The translations under genes were made by a program, and so were the position numbers. Source: Pedobacter sp. Leaf216 (GTDB lineage: Bacteria > Bacteroidota > Bacteroidia > Sphingobacteriales > Sphingobacteriaceae). From it: 33,319 nt of DNA. The stretch spans positions 1-33,319 of the forward strand of contig NZ_LMKM01000021.1 of the NCBI RefSeq assembly GCF_001421515.1, in the 5' to 3' direction. Position 1 is the first letter of the stretch; each line of letters starts with the position of its first letter. Shown in pieces: positions 32,821-33,319 of the stretch. The notes beneath the pieces are model-generated. The model ran no database searches and was not told where the DNA came from. It was given only the letters and a program-made list of their open reading frames with translations.

Positions 32821-33225
32821 ATGAAAATAGGCTACGCAAGAGTAAGTACTGCAGACCAAAATTTAGATCTTCAATTCAATGCGCTGACAGATTATGGATG
32901 CACGACAATATATCAGGAAAAGATTTCCGGCAAGAATACAGACAGACCCGAACTAAAAAATCTTTTGGCGACTCTTCGTAAGGATGATCAGGTAGTCGTT
33001 TGGAAATTGGATCGTCTTGGACGTTCTCTTCGTGACCTAGTAGATCTTGTTGCTGTGTTCAATGAAAAAGGAGTAAATTTCGTTAGCCTACATGATCACA
33101 TTGATACTACAACAGCTACAGGAAGATTTACATTTAATATTTTTGCTTCATTAGCAGAGTTTGAAAGGGAAATTATCCGGGAACGTACTAAAGCGGGGCT
33201 CGTTGCAGCAAGAGCTAGAGGTTGA
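32821..33225 (+). CDS. serine recombinase (resolvase/invertase family), C-terminally truncated
   Basis: A 134-residue protein with the complete catalytic domain: MKIGYARVSTADQ with the nucleophile Ser9, LDRLGRSLRDLVDLV (Arg residues of the active site), and the E-helix region RFTFNIFASLAEFEREIIRERTKAGLVAARARG. It then stops at TGA, exactly where family members continue with a GRKGGRP linker and a helix-turn-helix DNA-binding domain. That domain (about 50 residues) is missing. The stop codon coincides with the first bases of an IS21-type end. It is unlikely to bind its site unaided. Confidence 0.85.
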   Translation: MKIGYARVSTADQNLDLQFNALTDYGCTTIYQEKISGKNTDRPELKNLLATLRKDDQVVVWKLDRLGRSLRDLVDLVAVFNEKGVNFVSLHDHIDTTTATGRFTFNIFASLAEFEREIIRERTKAGLVAARARG

Positions 33226-33319
33226 TTATTCCGAACAAAGTACACCACATTCCGAGGCATAGTGCACCAGTTTGGTTCTGGCTTTAGCACTAACTTTAAA
33301 CCATATCACTTTTGGACAA
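33223..33319. mobile_element. probable end of an IS21-like insertion sequence (partial)
   Basis: From 33223 the sequence begins TGATTATTCCG and carries two related units, ATTCCGAACAAAGTACACCA (33228-33247) and ATTCCGAGGCATAGTGCACCA-like (33249-33269). A TG start and several short internal repeats near the end are typical of IS21-family elements. The transposase genes lie outside the window, so the family call is tentative. Confidence 0.5.

Overview
The window looks like accessory DNA from a Bacteroidota genome, probably Sphingobacteriaceae (Pedobacter, Mucilaginibacter or Sphingobacterium-like). The reasons are a BfmA/BtgA plus DUF5712 (BtgB-type) mobilization pair, an RteC-like protein, DUF4238 and DUF6650 proteins, two promoters of the form TTG-N19-TAnnTTTG, and weak Shine-Dalgarno sequences at most starts. 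This assignment rests on family knowledge; no search was run. I found no tRNA, rRNA or CRISPR array.

Positions 1 to 12.2 kb form a defence-like island. It holds two decayed minus-strand genes, a DUF6650 gene, a SIR2-domain gene convergent with a DUF4238 gene, and then a tightly overlapping four-gene operon (5803-9983). That operon has its own clear promoter and encodes a small basic protein, a 742-residue protein with an HEXXH motif, an unrecognised 265-residue protein and a SIR2-domain protein. It is followed by a single-gene fusion (10590-12230) of a SIR2 domain, a TIR/deoxyribosyltransferase-like domain and a C-terminal HEPN-like segment. Three different SIR2 proteins therefore lie within 10 kb. 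A repeated IS-end-like motif sits at both flanks of the four-gene operon in inverted orientation. The operon and the fusion protein are the best candidates for an undescribed system.

From 12.4 to 16.4 kb there is a mobilization module: an RteC-like protein, two excisionase-like helix-turn-helix proteins, a structured GC-rich non-coding segment that may hold oriT, a small winged-helix-like protein, and the BfmA and DUF5712 relaxase pair. No integrase is visible in the window.

From 16.7 to 28.1 kb the cargo is mostly redox and sulfur related. It includes a TlpA-type thioredoxin protein, a sulfite-oxidase-like molybdoenzyme, a DUF305 protein and a YVTN beta-propeller. The opposite strand carries a thiosulfate dehydrogenase (TsdA), a DsrE-family protein, two orphan periplasmic binding proteins and a YeiH exporter. 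A LysR regulator is divergent from this set. Phased GTTAT/ATAAC half-sites occur in the tsdA-lysR gap, and one further pair lies inside a perfect hairpin before yeiH. This suggests one LysR regulon handling thiosulfate and sulfite.

From 28.2 to 32.0 kb a minus-strand fluoride-resistance operon follows a canonical promoter and a fluoride riboswitch. Its genes are a PAP2 phosphatase joined by deletion to the tail of an uppP gene, a single-domain EamA transporter, an enolase (the enzyme fluoride poisons) and a CLC-F-type fluoride/proton antiporter. The right end holds a copper-binding four-helix-bundle gene (DUF326) broken by a nonsense codon, and a serine resolvase cut short by what looks like an IS21-type end.
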